From Tetraselmis striata (lineage: Eukaryota > Chlorophyta > Chlorodendrophyceae > Chlorodendrales > Chlorodendraceae): a DNA stretch of 64,000 nucleotides. The position numbers and the translations under genes were made by a program. Shown here one piece after another: positions 9,509 to 20,288 of the stretch. A model generated the notes under the pieces. That model saw nothing but the letters and a program-made list of their open reading frames with translations, ran no database searches and was not told the DNA's origin. Location of the stretch: positions 124,001 to 188,000 of the forward strand of contig VCJN01001754.1 of NCBI GenBank assembly GCA_006384855.1. The letters run 5' to 3'. Within the stretch, counting starts at the first letter, position 1. Each line of letters opens with the position of its first letter.

Positions 9509-11430
9509 CATTGGTCCAGTGAAGAAATAGTTAGAGGGCGGCGATGAGCCGTAGAATTCTCGGTGGCAGACGTCTTGAAAGTAGGCGTCCAGTGCGTCCT
9601 GGCGGCACGCCCAGTGCCCGACGTGGGCGATGACCCGGGCGGACCTGTAGCGGTCCCAAAGCCATTGCGCGAGGGACTTGCGGCCAGAGTGGCTGCCGAC
9701 ACGGTCCAGGGGCGTCGTGCGGGTGGCTGGGTCGGGGAAGGCGCGCGCGTAGGCGGCCTTGAACGCTGAGTTGAAGCCCGAGTAAGGGGTGGAGTGAAAG
9801 GCCTGGGGTCCGATGCGGGAGGACTTGGGTGCGGCCAGCAGGCGGCTTCCCGAGGGTGGGCGGAACACGCGGAGGTAGTCCTCAAGCATGTCAACCGGGC
9901 GGGACAGCCAGGCAAGGCACGTGGTCTGGGATGTAGGCGAAACACTCGTGACGGGCGTCAACGTTCTTGTCGACATCCCGCGCAGGCGGATGTAGCGGCA
10001 GCCCAGCTCCGCGTTGAAGAGCACGCGGACAGCGCTGAGGTCCGCGTTAGGACACGGCGCCGGAGCTGGACACGCGGTAGTTGCAGGTGAGTGCCGCGGC
10101 GGCTGCGCGGCGGAGGCACCCGAGGTTAAGGAAGGTGATGCACAGGAGTTGGTGCCTGCCAAAGGCTGGCGACAGGGGGAAGCCGCGATGCAGCATCGCG
10201 CGCAGGTCCGGGATCCGAAAAGGAAGTCGGCCCTTCGCTGGGCGCACGGTCCGGCGCTCCAAGATAGAGGTGAGGGTGTTGATGCTCTCGTCCTTGCACG
10301 GGTTGAGCGTGGAGCGGCCCGCGAGGCGCAGGTGCGGGAGCTGGCGCCTGTGCCAGTCGGAGATGGCCGCCAGCCGGCCGGCAATGGTGGAAGGGGCGAG
10401 CGAGCGGTCGCTCGTGCAGTGGTAGATGTAGCCCCGCAGGAGGCCTAGAGTGGCGGGGAGGGGGGTGGCACCCCTCGCGGTGCAGAAGGAACAGTAGTCG
10501 CGCAGGCTGCTGCGGTAGGTGTCGGTGGTAGATGCGCGGAGCCGAAGATCCTCGAGGCGGTCGGCGCCCAGAAGCAAGCGGCGCCACTCGGGGAAGTGGG
10601 CGGTAGGCAAACCCGGGCAGGAAACCCGGGCCAAACAGTCATTAACCCCGGATTGTTTGAAGTCCACGACGTTGCGGATCTTGTACGTTGGTACAGTCTT
10701 GATGATGCACGCGATCGGGTTGACGATCCACGGAAGGTAGTGAAGGAAGCCTTCACAGAAGCCGAGCGCAATGATGCGGTCGAAGTCCACGCCGGCGGCG
10801 TTGTTGTTGTCGAAGCACGACTTGTAGTTGTTTTTGCGGGAGCGCGGGGGGCGGCCCGTCCACAGAAGAGGGGCGCCCTCGAGAAGCTGCGCCTTCAGGT
10901 CCGATGGCACATGTGGGCTCATCAGCAGGGCCGCAGTGTTTACGCGGAGGCCGGGCGTGTAGACGCCGCGTATGCTGTCGTCGATTCCGGCCTGACCCCG
11001 GTACCATTCCGCCCAGCCAGCGGCGTGGCCGGGGGGAACTGTCCATGTCAGCGTGGGGGGCGCGCTGTCGCCGCGGCACCCCAGCTCCAGGTAGCGGCGG
11101 TTCGCGGCCTCGCGTGCGCCGGAGTGTTTGAAGGAGCGCCGCACGATGCGGAGCCCGTCCAGAAAAGCCTGCAGCTCGGCTTCAGGCGCTCGGAGCGGAG
11201 CGGCCGTCAGACCGAGTCCGGCAGCCAATTGGGCGAGCATCAGCTTCTGGTAAGCTGTGCCGTCAGCGGAATAGATGGGCCTGCAGTCAGCGCCGTCCAG
11301 GTCGGCGTAGGCTGCAGGGATGTGGACGCTCGCCGCCGCGCAGGTCCGGACGACCAGTAGGGCGTGGTCGATGCCAAACTTGCGCAGCAGAAGAGCGGGT
11401 AGCGGTGAGCTGATAGGGGTAGAATCAGCG
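9425..11430 (-). pseudogene. DIRS polyprotein: RT remnant joined to tyrosine recombinase
   Basis: The frame opens before 11240 and carries a fragment like the start of DIRS reverse transcriptase (IIKTVPTYKIRNVVDFKQSG) ending near 10610. It runs without a stop into the N-terminal SAM-like part of a tyrosine recombinase (TDTYRSSLRDYCSFC..., SLAPSTIAGRLAAISDWHRR). The palm with the YxDD box, RNase H and the domain after it are absent. The frame stops near 10047 and the recombinase resumes in another frame. That second part holds the HxxR box SHSGRKSLAQWLWD, the H/W box HVGHW and the putative nucleophile in DAYFQD near 9560. The catalytic core is thus split by one frame change near 10060-10130 and the product is probably non-functional, unless the change is programmed or a sequencing error. 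Confidence 0.75.
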
Positions 11431-11465
11431 GGGCCCGAGCTCCACGGGCCCCACGTCCGCCCTTG

Positions 11466-12295
11466 TCACTGGTCCGCGGTGGGACCCGCGGGGCATGGGG
11501 TGGCCAGCTTGCCAACCAGTGCGTGGGGGTGGCGGCACCTGGGGCAGGGTTGGGTAATCGGTTCTTCCGCCGGGTGCTGGCTTGTCTTGTGGTCGCCGAG
11601 GCAGTAGGCGCATGCCTTGGGGATCGACGGGGCCGGGTTCGGATTGTTGCGGCTTGGGGCATGCGGGTGTTGTGCATGGGGGCGGCTCATGGTGCCGCGT
11701 AGCTCGTCCAACCAGCTGGTGTTGAGGTTGCCGCGCGCAGCGGAGATGAGTTGACGCTGGAGGTCGTCGTGCAGGTGCGGCGCTGCCCCCTTGTGGAGCA
11801 GTTCCAGTTGCTTGGCCTGCAGCTGCGGGAACCACTGGTCGAACAAGCACAGCTCGCGAGAGACCAGGAACGCGTGGTGGTACCGTTGCATGTACGCGTA
11901 GACCGAGGGCCAACTCAGGGCGGGCCCGCCGTCGCCGTACTCGCAGGCCTTTTGCACGGCATGCATGAAGCGGATGCGGCCAGTGACGCTAAGGATGGTC
12001 TCCACGCGCCGCTCGCCGTCGGGGGAATTGTCGAAAAGCGGGGAGTCGACAACGTGCAGCAGCTCCCAGTGCCAGGTGAGCATGTTGACGTGGTAGGCCT
12101 CCAAGTGGTGGCGGTCGGGGTAGGTTTGCGCCGAGTTGGCGGGGGGCTGGTAGCCTTGGAGCTCGTGCCACTGTCGGGCCTTGTCGTCAGTAGGCTTGGC
12201 AGCCAGGAGGTCGAGTTGCGCCCCGTACGCCCGGTTGGCGTAGTGCAGTGGAGAGCTGACGGCTCGGCCGCACGCGTCGAGGTGGTCTTTGGAGC
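11466..12295 (-). CDS. Gag-like protein of the first DIRS element, zinc-knuckle type
   Basis: The open frame ends at 11466. The first good Met is near 12104, but the frame stays open to the B2 repeat (…ANRAYGAQLDLLAAKPTDDKA…), so the start may lie there. The N-terminal half is helical without a recognisable domain. The C-terminus holds two Cys/His clusters, CAYCLGDHKTSQH and CPRCRHPHALVGKLATPC, which resemble nucleic-acid-binding knuckles of retroelement gag proteins. The role (packaging element RNA) is inferred from position upstream of the RT/recombinase region. Confidence 0.6.
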
Positions 12296-12557
12296 TACTG
12301 AAAATTCTGGCTGTTGTGAGGAACAGCCCCGGCTGCCCCCCTGGTTACTAACAAACGCACTGCGTTTCTAGACAGCCCTGGGGGCAGCCCCAGGTCTGCT
12401 GGCAGTTGGGTCCCCTCACGGATCCAACTACCAATTACTAATCCTTGTAACTACATCTTTTTCTAATAATTCTTGGTCTTGAGCTTCTGTTGCCTCATCC
12501 TTCATCTCTGCAGAAAACCGGTGTGGCTCTGGCCCACAGGCCACCACCAAACATGCC
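12296..12557. repeat. Split direct repeat B2 of the first DIRS-like element
   Basis: Near-identical to 9127-9388 over ~260 bases. It differs mainly by two extra G residues in the CCCTGGGGGCAG stretch (CCCTGCGGCAG in B1). Confidence 0.9.
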
Positions 12558-13681
12558 ACCAGAGGGGTGAGCCACCATGACAAGGAAGCCACGGATGCCG
12601 CCTGCGCACGTCCCGGACGACGCATACATCAAGCATCAGCACATTGCCGGCGACTGCTGGATGTGAGCCGCTATGCCGTCAGTGGAGAATGCTTGTTGGC
12701 ATTGACCCTAGTGACATCAGCCTCGGCATGGCTGCTTTGGGGGGCTGCATCTGCCGACAGAGGGCAGGGGCTGCCACGCATGGCTCCCGGCGCGCGTACA
12801 AAAATGAAGTCGTTTCACTGTGTCAGACATTGAACTTCATTCAGGAGTTGGCGATCACTGATTTTTTTTCATCTTAATTGGCGCGAGTAACGGAAGAAGG
12901 GCAGCGAATATTGTTAAACACCGCTCTTATATTGTCGCATCAGCACAAACACTGCAGCATCCGCCACTATCATTGTACATTGTGGGGCGCGGTCCAGCCA
13001 CTTGGGACAAGGCTACGCCAGGTGCCTGTAGCGTGTGACTGCAGCTGTGCAGCAGCTTGCGCACAGCTGATTTTCCAGTTGGGCTGTACGGGTGCTGGCG
13101 CGGTAGCAGTCAGAGCACTGTGAGTGAGCAACGTGCTGCCCAACCTGTCAGAGGGTCAGCGTAGACAAAACTGTAGCAGAACTACAGCAAAGGCGAAAGT
13201 GGCTTGAAATTTGTTGCAGCGTTATTCCCGTCGGTCTTCCAACTACACGGGCCAGCTGTCTTATTGCCCGGGTGCACGAACCCGCATAGGGTCGGCCGTA
13301 GCCCGTAGCATGTAAGCCCCGGAAGGCCAAGTCCCTAAAACCTTAGAATAAGTGGTGTGGTGGCCCTCCGTGTGGCGGCGCGCAGGGGGATGTGGTGCGC
13401 CCAGTGTTCTTCAACGATTTGTCCTGACAATTCCCGCTTATTGTTGTCGGGATCTTTCAGGTGGGTCAGGGACCATGTTTGCTTTGTCTGTTCGGACCCT
13501 GAACAATGGACCCGCATTCATGTGCCAGCGTGGTGGGTACTCTTTGCCTGTCAAGGAATGGGAAAACATACACACAAAGTATGCACAGTGACAAATTATT
13601 TGGGGAGTTTTTGGCTCTGAGCCGCATGCAGGAAGGCAGGAGCACGGCACACCCAATGGATTATTCAATATCCTGATGTCC
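12558..13681. other. Intergenic, with a possible short RuvC-like coding fragment
   Basis: A frame at 12644-12877 (+) contains the string MLVGIDPSDISLGMAAL, which resembles the first strand of RuvC-fold nucleases (GIDPS...G). It is too short to name, and no further conserved motif follows. The rest, including frames at 13350-13620, has no recognisable product. Confidence 0.3.
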
Positions 13682-13686
13682 TTACA
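13682..13686 (-). terminator. Putative polyadenylation signal TGTAA (PSAD)
   Basis: TGTAA on the minus strand about 220 bases after the PSAD stop codon, a typical distance for green-algal genes. Confidence 0.5.
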
Positions 13687-13903
13687 GTATAATCAACCCC
13701 CAGCCGCGCGCAAGTGGCAGCAGCCAGGAGGAGGGAATGACGTGGCACCTGCCCTACTATTTACAAGGACACGCCAAGCGATGCCAAACCCCAGGACGCG
13801 CCCTACAGTGGCGGGGCCTAAGGCAGCATCTCCCTAGGTGTTAAGTGTGTATGGTGTCTACTCCTGTATTTGCTGCATTTCTTAGCCTGGGAGCATGGAG
13901 TGT

Positions 13904-15120
13904 TTACACATCGAAGGTGCCCTTGCCGGTGAACTTCACGGTCACGGGGTCGGGGTTCTGGCCAATGCGGCGGTCGGGGGTGTTGACAGCGCTGCGGCCG
14001 GCGTTGACCTTCTCGGGGTACACGCCGTCCTTGGGGTGCAGGTACTGGACCTCACCGTTGGGGAACACGCGGTAGAAGCAGGCATCGGTCTTGAACTTGT
14101 TGCGGAGCATCGTGGTCAGGGCCAGGCACTGCTCCTTGCGGGCCAGCTTGAGAAGGTTGGGGCCCTTGCGCATGATGGCGGCGCCACCAGTGGGCATCTC
14201 GAAGATCTGCTCCTTCTTGCCCTCCCAGGTGATGACGTAGAACTCCTCAACCTGAGCCTTCTTCAGCAGGCCGCCGGTGGAGCCACCGAAGATGGGGGAA
14301 GGGGTGTTGGGGTCCAGGGTGGGGGGAGTCCACACCTATTGGGGGCACAAAGCAGCGGAGGTGTTAGCAAATGAAAACTAGGGCCTGCCCGTCGCGCCAT
14401 CATAGTCCGAATCATAGTCCGCCCGCAGCGCCACTTTGACCGACCAAATACCCTGCGGCAGTGACCCGCGATACAGCGGCTTGATTTCGGAAACTTTCCC
14501 AGCAGCACTTGCAACGAACAAATCGCAGGCGAGGTGAGAAAGAACGCTCACGAGGCCTGACTGGGTCGGGGCGCGAGGGTGCGGCAAGGAGCCGAGGCGG
14601 CAATACACTGCATAAAGTACAGGCGGTGATGCGGCCTAGTGAAAGCTCCGCCCGACGGCGGCCGTGCATGTTCTGTTCAGCCCAATCAGCGAGGCACGGG
14701 CAACCCGGTTCTAGCCCCAAACACGCCGCCCTTTACTCCGCCCCAGGCCCCAAACCCATCGCCCCCGCTTTTGGCAGCGCTGCCGCGTGGGTGCGGAAGC
14801 AAACGCACTCCCGTGACTGATTGATGCGCACCAGCAGCCTCGGAGAGGACGGACTGAAAATCTGAACCGAGCTGGCACGAACAGCCCGACCAAACTAAGC
14901 CTGCGCTCCAGAAAGGGTTATCAACACATTGGCGCACCTTGGGCTCCTCCTTCTCGACGGCGGCGGCCTCCTCGGCGCGCACGACAACGGAGGCGCGGCG
15001 GGCGGCGACCTGGTTGCTGCGGGCCAGCAGAGCGGTGGCGCGGGGGGCGCGGAGGCTCACGCTACGGGCCGGCCCGGAGGCACGGGCGGCAACGGAGACG
15101 CGGGCGGTGCAGGAAGCCAT
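13904..15120 (-). CDS. PSAD: Photosystem I reaction centre subunit II (PsaD) precursor
   Basis: Two exons: 15120-14938 (61 codons, ending AAG before GTGCGC) and 14335-13904 (after CCAATAG), giving 204 residues. The first exon is an Ala/Arg/Ser-rich chloroplast transit peptide ([16 protein letters not shown]…[10 protein letters not shown]), with cleavage probably near VVVRA. The second exon matches PsaD throughout: [66 protein letters not shown] and the C-terminal RRIGQNPDP. PsaD is the stromal PSI subunit that docks ferredoxin; the basic loops for this are intact. Length is usual for algal precursors. The single 602-base intron falls exactly at the transit/mature junction and has no poly-C tract, unlike those of the larger genes here. 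Confidence 0.96.
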
Positions 15121-15740
15121 GGCGCTGAGAGGTGTTGGGCGAAAGGTAGAGCGGATGGGTGTACCAGGAAATGAACTGACGAGTGTGAGTTTCGTGGAGG
15201 AAGGATGGGGAAGGTGCACAGCGATGCCGCGCTAAGTGGCGGGGTGCCGCCTTGTGGGACACCTCGTATGCAGGACCCAAATCCCCGCATAAAGTGCTGG
15301 ATCGACTGGCCAATGAAAACGGATTTAGCTATGTATAGACATTCAGACAGATATATATTGGAATGCAGCCGAACTAATGCTGGAGACGCCATGCAAATTA
15401 ACGAAGACATTAATGAACATCGATGAAGCAATACCAACGTACCTATCTCGCCAGAAGAGACATGAGTTGGCAGTGTCCATGGCGTTGGATGTTGATCTAA
15501 CGGTAATTATCCAGAATACTGGGATCGTCCGGGCTGAATATGTGCCAGCTAGTCAGATCCTTGTCCCGACACCATGTCCACTGCTGATTGGGCGCTGGCA
15601 GGTTATTGAGAGCGGGGGCATGTTCCTAGCCCTAGTCGAAACCTAACGACGTCGCAGTAATCTACTACGGGATATCGCAGTAATCTACTACAGGTACTCG
15701 TACAGGTACTCCCAGATCATTCTGCCCTCGACGGAGCACA
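15121..15740. other. PSAD upstream region, no gene seen
   Basis: This stretch holds the PSAD promoter. A TATATAT run near 15350 on the minus strand, about 230 bases upstream of the ATG, is the only TATA-like match and is weak. No coding region was recognised. Confidence 0.3.
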
Positions 15741-15827
15741 ACCCCGTCATAGTTGATCTATACGGCGACGCGCTCATGAACCTCCCGGCGCCTGGAGACG
15801 CTCACTGGCGCCCCTTGGAGTGTACAG

Positions 15828-16598
15828 CACGACGCTATCGCAGATGCCTTCCGCGATCACTGTGTTCACGACCTAGGTATCGCGGTACGGCGGGAGGTGG
15901 ATGACTTGTTCCAGCAGGCAGTGCCTCTCGGCAACACCGTACCCAGGGATGAACTCAAGGACCTAGTGCCGGACGCAGAGCTCTCCCTTCCGGCGTTCAA
16001 CGTCGTGACCGGGAGCTATGATCCCCGGAGCTTGAAGTCCACGCTGCTGGAGTTCAAGACTATGCGGTACGGGGTCAAGTACACTTCAGTGCCCCGGGCC
16101 ACGGCTGTGGATCGGTTTGAGCGCTCCCTATTGGGCGACATACAACGGGGTTTGGCTGCGCGGGATGCGGCGTGGCACAACACAGAGCCCGGACAGAAGG
16201 GTCCTCTTCGAGACATCCTGGATATGTCGGAGTACACGGGCATGGTCTTCGGCACAGTGGGTGAGGTGAGCAAGGTGGTGCACCGCACAGAGCGTGGTAT
16301 CGCATGCTTGGCTGCGGATCGGGGTGCCCTCTCATCGCGGGGCACTCGGTGCATCACCCGGGCTCACCAGGAGGCCTTGCTCGCAAGAGATTTCCTCGGG
16401 GTCCTGAGCTTGGTGGCCGCTCGAGAGCGCGCTCGCTGCCTCATCAGGCGGCGCAGATTCGTCTGCCATCCCGTTGCTGAAGCTGCACAGCACGTCCGAG
16501 GTTCACCCACACATACACGTGCTCGTGTGGCCCGGACTCTGAACCGTGTGCGCATCACTCATCCATCCCGCCTTATGCGGGATGCGGGCCGCTTTTAG
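15828..16598 (+). pseudogene. Partial open frame, probably from a degenerate retroelement
   Basis: A frame open from about 15828 to 16598 reads RREVDDLFQQAVP…, then SYDPRSLKSTLLEFKTMRYG, VDRFERSLLGDIQRGLAARD, GMVFGTVGEVSKVVH and a basic tail (ARERARCLIRRRRF). I recall similar Lys/Arg-rich segments downstream of polymerase domains in retroelement polyproteins, but I cannot name the family with confidence. There is no matching start region or promoter, and no continuation on either side. The F5 repeat fragment follows directly. I regard it as a fragment of a mobile element. Confidence 0.4.
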
Positions 16599-16608
16599 GC
16601 GGCTTGCT

Positions 16609-16656
16609 GTGTTGATTTTCTAATTCTGGGGAACTGCCTTTTTTGTAATTCACACC
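16609..16656 (+). repeat. Interspersed repeat F5, fragment 1
   Basis: GTTGATTTTCTAATTCTGGG followed by GAACTGCCTTTTTTGTAATTCACACC is almost identical to 55292-55340. Its second half also occurs next to the F2 copy near 6522-6546. Confidence 0.75.
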
Positions 16657-16685
16657 AACAGGTACTCCCGTACTCTTAATCAACA

Positions 16686-17020
16686 ATTTACCCAAGGAGG
16701 CACTGTTTGCCAAAGAATGTCAGCTCGCTTACATCGAAGGCTAAGACAAGAACCACAGGCTTGGCCTGGGTGTCTCCTAGCGCAAAAAGATGGATGAGGG
16801 TGGGTGGGTGCGCGAGCCGGTTGAGGCGAGCGCAAAGCAGAGAGTGCCGGTGCCCGAGGGTGGATCCCTCAGGTCGTAGTGCTGGTGCGGGCCGGCAGGC
16901 CTTAGTCCGTGCGCCGACCTCGGGGGTCGTGCGCAGTACAACATAGCTAATGTACTGTAAACCTCTAGATGACTACATCTGACCATTTACCCAAAGAGGC
17001 ACTGTTTGCCAGAGACGAAA
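16686..17020. repeat. Split direct repeats A1-B1-A2 of the second DIRS-like element
   Basis: A1 and A2 share ATTTACCCAA(G/A)GAGGCACTG and ~15 more bases. B1 starts TGCGCGAGCCGGTTGAGGCG and ends ACATCTGACCAT, overlapping the start of A2. Confidence 0.8.
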
Positions 17021-17042
17021 GCCAAAGGATAGCATAGGTAGC

Positions 17043-18340
17043 TTAGGCCGGCGGCCGGACAGGGACGAACCAGCCGAAGAACCTCCAGGCCGCAGGAGTC
17101 GGGCGCATGGTCGGGTCGATGTACTTCCCTATGACCACGTCGCTGTTCTTCGACCAATCGCCCATGTGTTTGATGGCCGGCAAGGGGACGCCGATGCAGC
17201 TTGCTGCGGAAGCGGCGCCCTTGCGTAAACTGTGCGATGTCCACTTGAAACCGGTGGGAGGTCGGGCGCCTGCCGCCAGGTAGGCTTCCCGTAACCACTC
17301 GGTAAGAGTGGCTGAAACCGACCAAGTGGCGGAAGACTCCAGCGGGGAGACGCTCCAAAACTTGGGCGGCGGGCTCGCGCCGTAGAAACGGTGGCAGTAG
17401 GCGTCGCGACTGATGGTGTACCAGTCCAGCAGGTCAGCGAAGTCCGGAACGGCGGCGATGGGCAGATTTATCAGGGGCTTAGCGGAAACCCTCGTACGCT
17501 GGTCGCCTTTCTGTTTGCGGACGTACAGCAGAATGCTTCCGGACGGTCGGTCGACCACTAAATCACCGGTCTCGCAGCTAATGCCGGACTCCGCGCGGCA
17601 CACGAAGACGTACGCCGTAATCGTCGCGAGCGCGGCTCTGAAAGCGCGGATGTCCGCAACATTAGCGGGTTCCCACACCAATGTCCGCCGAAATCCAATC
17701 GCGGTGTCCAGGATGTTTGCCGCAACGGGCGCAGGCAGGGCGACGCGGACGTCTTCCGCCGCAAGACGCTCTTGCTGGATGGCCAGGCCGCGGCGCGCGT
17801 CGGCCACCATCTCGCCGAGGGCGACAGGCTGGCGCTGATAGTCGCGGAAGTATTTGTTGATGGACGAGTAGTACTGTTGAAGGGACTCCGCGCCGACGGT
17901 ACCTTGCATGCCCAGCCAGGCAGTGTAGCGGACGATCGTGCTGGTAGTAGCCTGCAGCGGGCGTAAGCCCTCTTGTTTGCAGAAAGTAGCGAAAGAGCGC
18001 ATGCCGCTGTCGTAGTTGCGGTAGGTGCCGGCAGCCAGCGACCCCGTAAGCAACCCGAGCGCCGCTTGACCAACGTCGTCGGTGCCCAACAAAGACTGGA
18101 GCTCGGCCGCCATCGATGCCGACCAGGGCGCTTCAGAGCCGGAGCGCATCGCAAGCCGGTCGCGCGCGCGTCGAGCGTGGGACAGGCGGCCCGGGTACTG
18201 TACATTGTACTGCAGCGACGGCTGCACGGCTATAGCCCGGCCTAGCGACCCACGGCGGAGGTGCAGCCATGCCGGCGGCGTGGCAGCCGAAAGGCCACGA
18301 CGCTCCAGCCGGGCCGTCCGACCCCCGCGCGCGTTTCCCG
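17043..18340 (-). CDS. Tyrosine recombinase of the second DIRS element
   Basis: The frame is open far beyond 18340, but recognisable sequence starts near MRSGSEAPWSASMAAELQSL (about 18152). A SAM-like N-terminal part follows (GTYRNYDSGMRSFATFCKQEG, TSTIVRYTAWLGMQG). The catalytic domain has the first Arg in CRAESGI, the HxxR box SHSLRKGAAS, the H/W box HMGDWS and the putative nucleophilic Tyr in VIGKYIDP near the C-terminus. All catalytic residues are present. In DIRS elements this enzyme is thought to integrate a circular DNA copy by site-specific recombination, in place of a DDE integrase. It overlaps the end of the RT/RNase H frame in another phase, the usual DIRS arrangement. Confidence 0.85.
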
Positions 18341-20219
18341 CCGCCCAGGAAAGAAGAGGTCGCGGGTAGGCGGGTAGACGATCGTCTCGGTGGCGAGGTC
18401 TTGCAGCAGCTGGTACCAACGCCGTCCTGGCCAGTGAGGCGCGATGACCGTGGCGGCCGCGCCCGACTGTCGCAGTTTGTCCGCCAAATCGTCCAACAAA
18501 CCCCACGGGGGATTGCAATAATTGTGTTCCCTGCGCCAGAACTCGTCCGGCAAATGGAGAGAATCCACCGCTTCGCAACGCGGGTCGCGCCAGCGGGAAT
18601 TGTACCGTGGAAGTTGCGTATTTTCCATCGACGCGAATCTGTCGACAGTGTGCGGACCCCACAAGCGCGGCAGGTACGCGAATATCCGCGGATTGAGCTG
18701 CCAGTCGGAGTCGTCCAGCTCCCTGCTGAGTCAGTCCGCCCAAACGTTGGCTGCAGACTGGATGTACCGGGGCCTGATGGAGATGTCGTGCATATCCAGG
18801 AGGTGCCACAGCTTGCGGAGCTCCTCCATCATGACGGGCGACCGAGAGGTAAGGTTGGTTAGCGCTGCCACCACGGCCGTGTTGTCCTCGTGCAGCAAGA
18901 CGCGCCGTCCTCGGAGCTGCGGCAGGAACGATTCGACCGCGTGACGTACCGCGCGAAGCTCCTTCCACGTGATGTGATGCGAGCGGTCGTCCTCGTACCA
19001 GAAGCCGCGAGCCTGGTAAGCGCTGTTGTTGTTGAGCACAGCCCCCCATCCATACGAGCTGGAGTCCGCGTGCAGATACGCGGTCTCCACGGGCTTGTAC
19101 ATAGAGCGACCGTGGTGCTGCGCAGGCACCTGGGTCCACCATTCCAGGTCGCGGCGCAGCTGGTTTTTCATCTTGACGCGCCCGCCCCAGCCATGCCGGG
19201 TTGCGAGGACGCAGTGCAGCTCACGCAAAAAGAAACGGGCCGGCGAAACTGCCAAGTACAGGAACTGCGCCTTGCCCGCAAAGGACGCCAGCTGCCGAGC
19301 TGTGAGCCAGCGCTTGTTGGAGGCTGCGCGGCCAAGGAGAGAACGGGCGGCCTTGGCCAGCGCGATGAGCTTCTCCTCGGGGGCGCGGAACTCGCCGCGC
19401 TGCAGGTCGACGATCAGCCCCAGGTGAGGGCCGACCTGGGTGGGCTCCCAGACTCCCTTGTTGGGGTTGCGCAGCAGGCCCAGGCGGTCCAGCAAGGTGC
19501 TTAACCGGACGCATAGCTCCAGGGCTGCCTCGCGGGAGTCCGCGAGGAAAAGGAAGTCGTCCATATAGGGTAGGAGCCGCTCGCCCCGCCAGCGAGTGTT
19601 GCGCAGGAAACGGCGAGTAGGCTTGGACGGGGCCGTGGGAGGGAACGTTGGGTCGCGCCGCTTCAGGGGCGTCCGCAGGTAGTCCGTAAAGGCCGCCGTC
19701 AACTTGCAGAAGTAGTACGAGGAGCCTGTCCAACCCATCGGTAGGCACGCTAGTCGCCACAGCTCCCCTCGGTAGTTCACGGTAAAGAAGTCGCGGTCCT
19801 CCTCCCGAATCCCAAGGGCGTAGTAGCCATCGGCCATGTCCATCGACACGAACCAGTCCCCTGCGCGCGCCAGGTGCCGCAAGTGCTTGAGCGTTTCGTA
19901 GGACATCGTGAAAGTTTTGCACCGCTTGTTGAGCTCCCGTAGGTCGATGATGAGGCGCCACTTGTTGGTGCCGGGCTTGGGGACTATAAACATTCTGGAT
20001 ACCCACTTGTTGCAGTGTCCTCGCTCCCACGCGCCAATCGCCTCGAAACGGGGCAGTTATGTAGCCATGAAGTCCAGTTGTGCCTGAGTGGCGTCGCGCA
20101 TAGAGACGCCGTGGTTGTAGGGGCGAGGGCGTCGCCCGTTCTTGAAGCGTATCCGGACCCCTTGGCGGATCCAACTCAAGACTTGTCCGCTCGCACCGAT
20201 GCTCTCCCAGTCGCGCCAT
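18242..20219 (-). pseudogene. Reverse transcriptase/RNase H polyprotein of the second DIRS element
   Basis: One frame reads RT leader (VSRMFIVPKPGTNKWRLIID), palm (SMDMADGYYALGI), catalytic YMDDFLF near 19556-19570, thumb/connection (GPHLGLIVDLQ), and RNase H with its acidic residues in HADSSSYGWGA, TWKELRAV and HEDNTAVV. A C-terminal block follows (VDRFASMENTQLPRYNSRW … NYCNPPWGLL … IAPHWPGRRWY) of the kind found after RNase H in DIRS elements, sometimes described as a methyltransferase-like domain. Two in-frame stops interrupt it: TAA near 20058, just before the RT core, and TGA at 18729-18731, right after VWAD. Apart from these, the polymerase residues are intact. Confidence 0.82.
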
Positions 20220-20288
20220 CTTCTCCGCACGCGGTGTCGCATGTAGAGGGAGGTAGGCGTACAGGAGTCGGCGCGGCGGGCCACACCG

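Larger units (their letters stand above)
8987..12557 (-). mobile_element. DIRS/Pat-like tyrosine-recombinase retroelement, internally deleted
   Basis: On the + strand the order is A1 (8987-9108), B1 (9127-9388), A2 (9389-9508), internal region, B2 (12296-12557). Read on the coding (minus) strand this is the split direct repeat layout (A1-internal-B1-A2-B2) known for Pat, TOC3 and kangaroo-type DIRS elements. The internal region codes leftward for a zinc-knuckle gag-like protein and a fused polyprotein ending in a tyrosine recombinase. Most of the reverse transcriptase and all recognisable RNase H are missing. At only 3.6 kb it is short for the family and probably depends on another element. 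The left end abuts the hexanucleotide block. Confidence 0.85.

Noticed and set aside
18345-19142. N-terminal extension of the recombinase frame overlapping RNase H
   Set aside because: The overlap is open but its product has no recombinase character; the RNase H frame is the coding one there.
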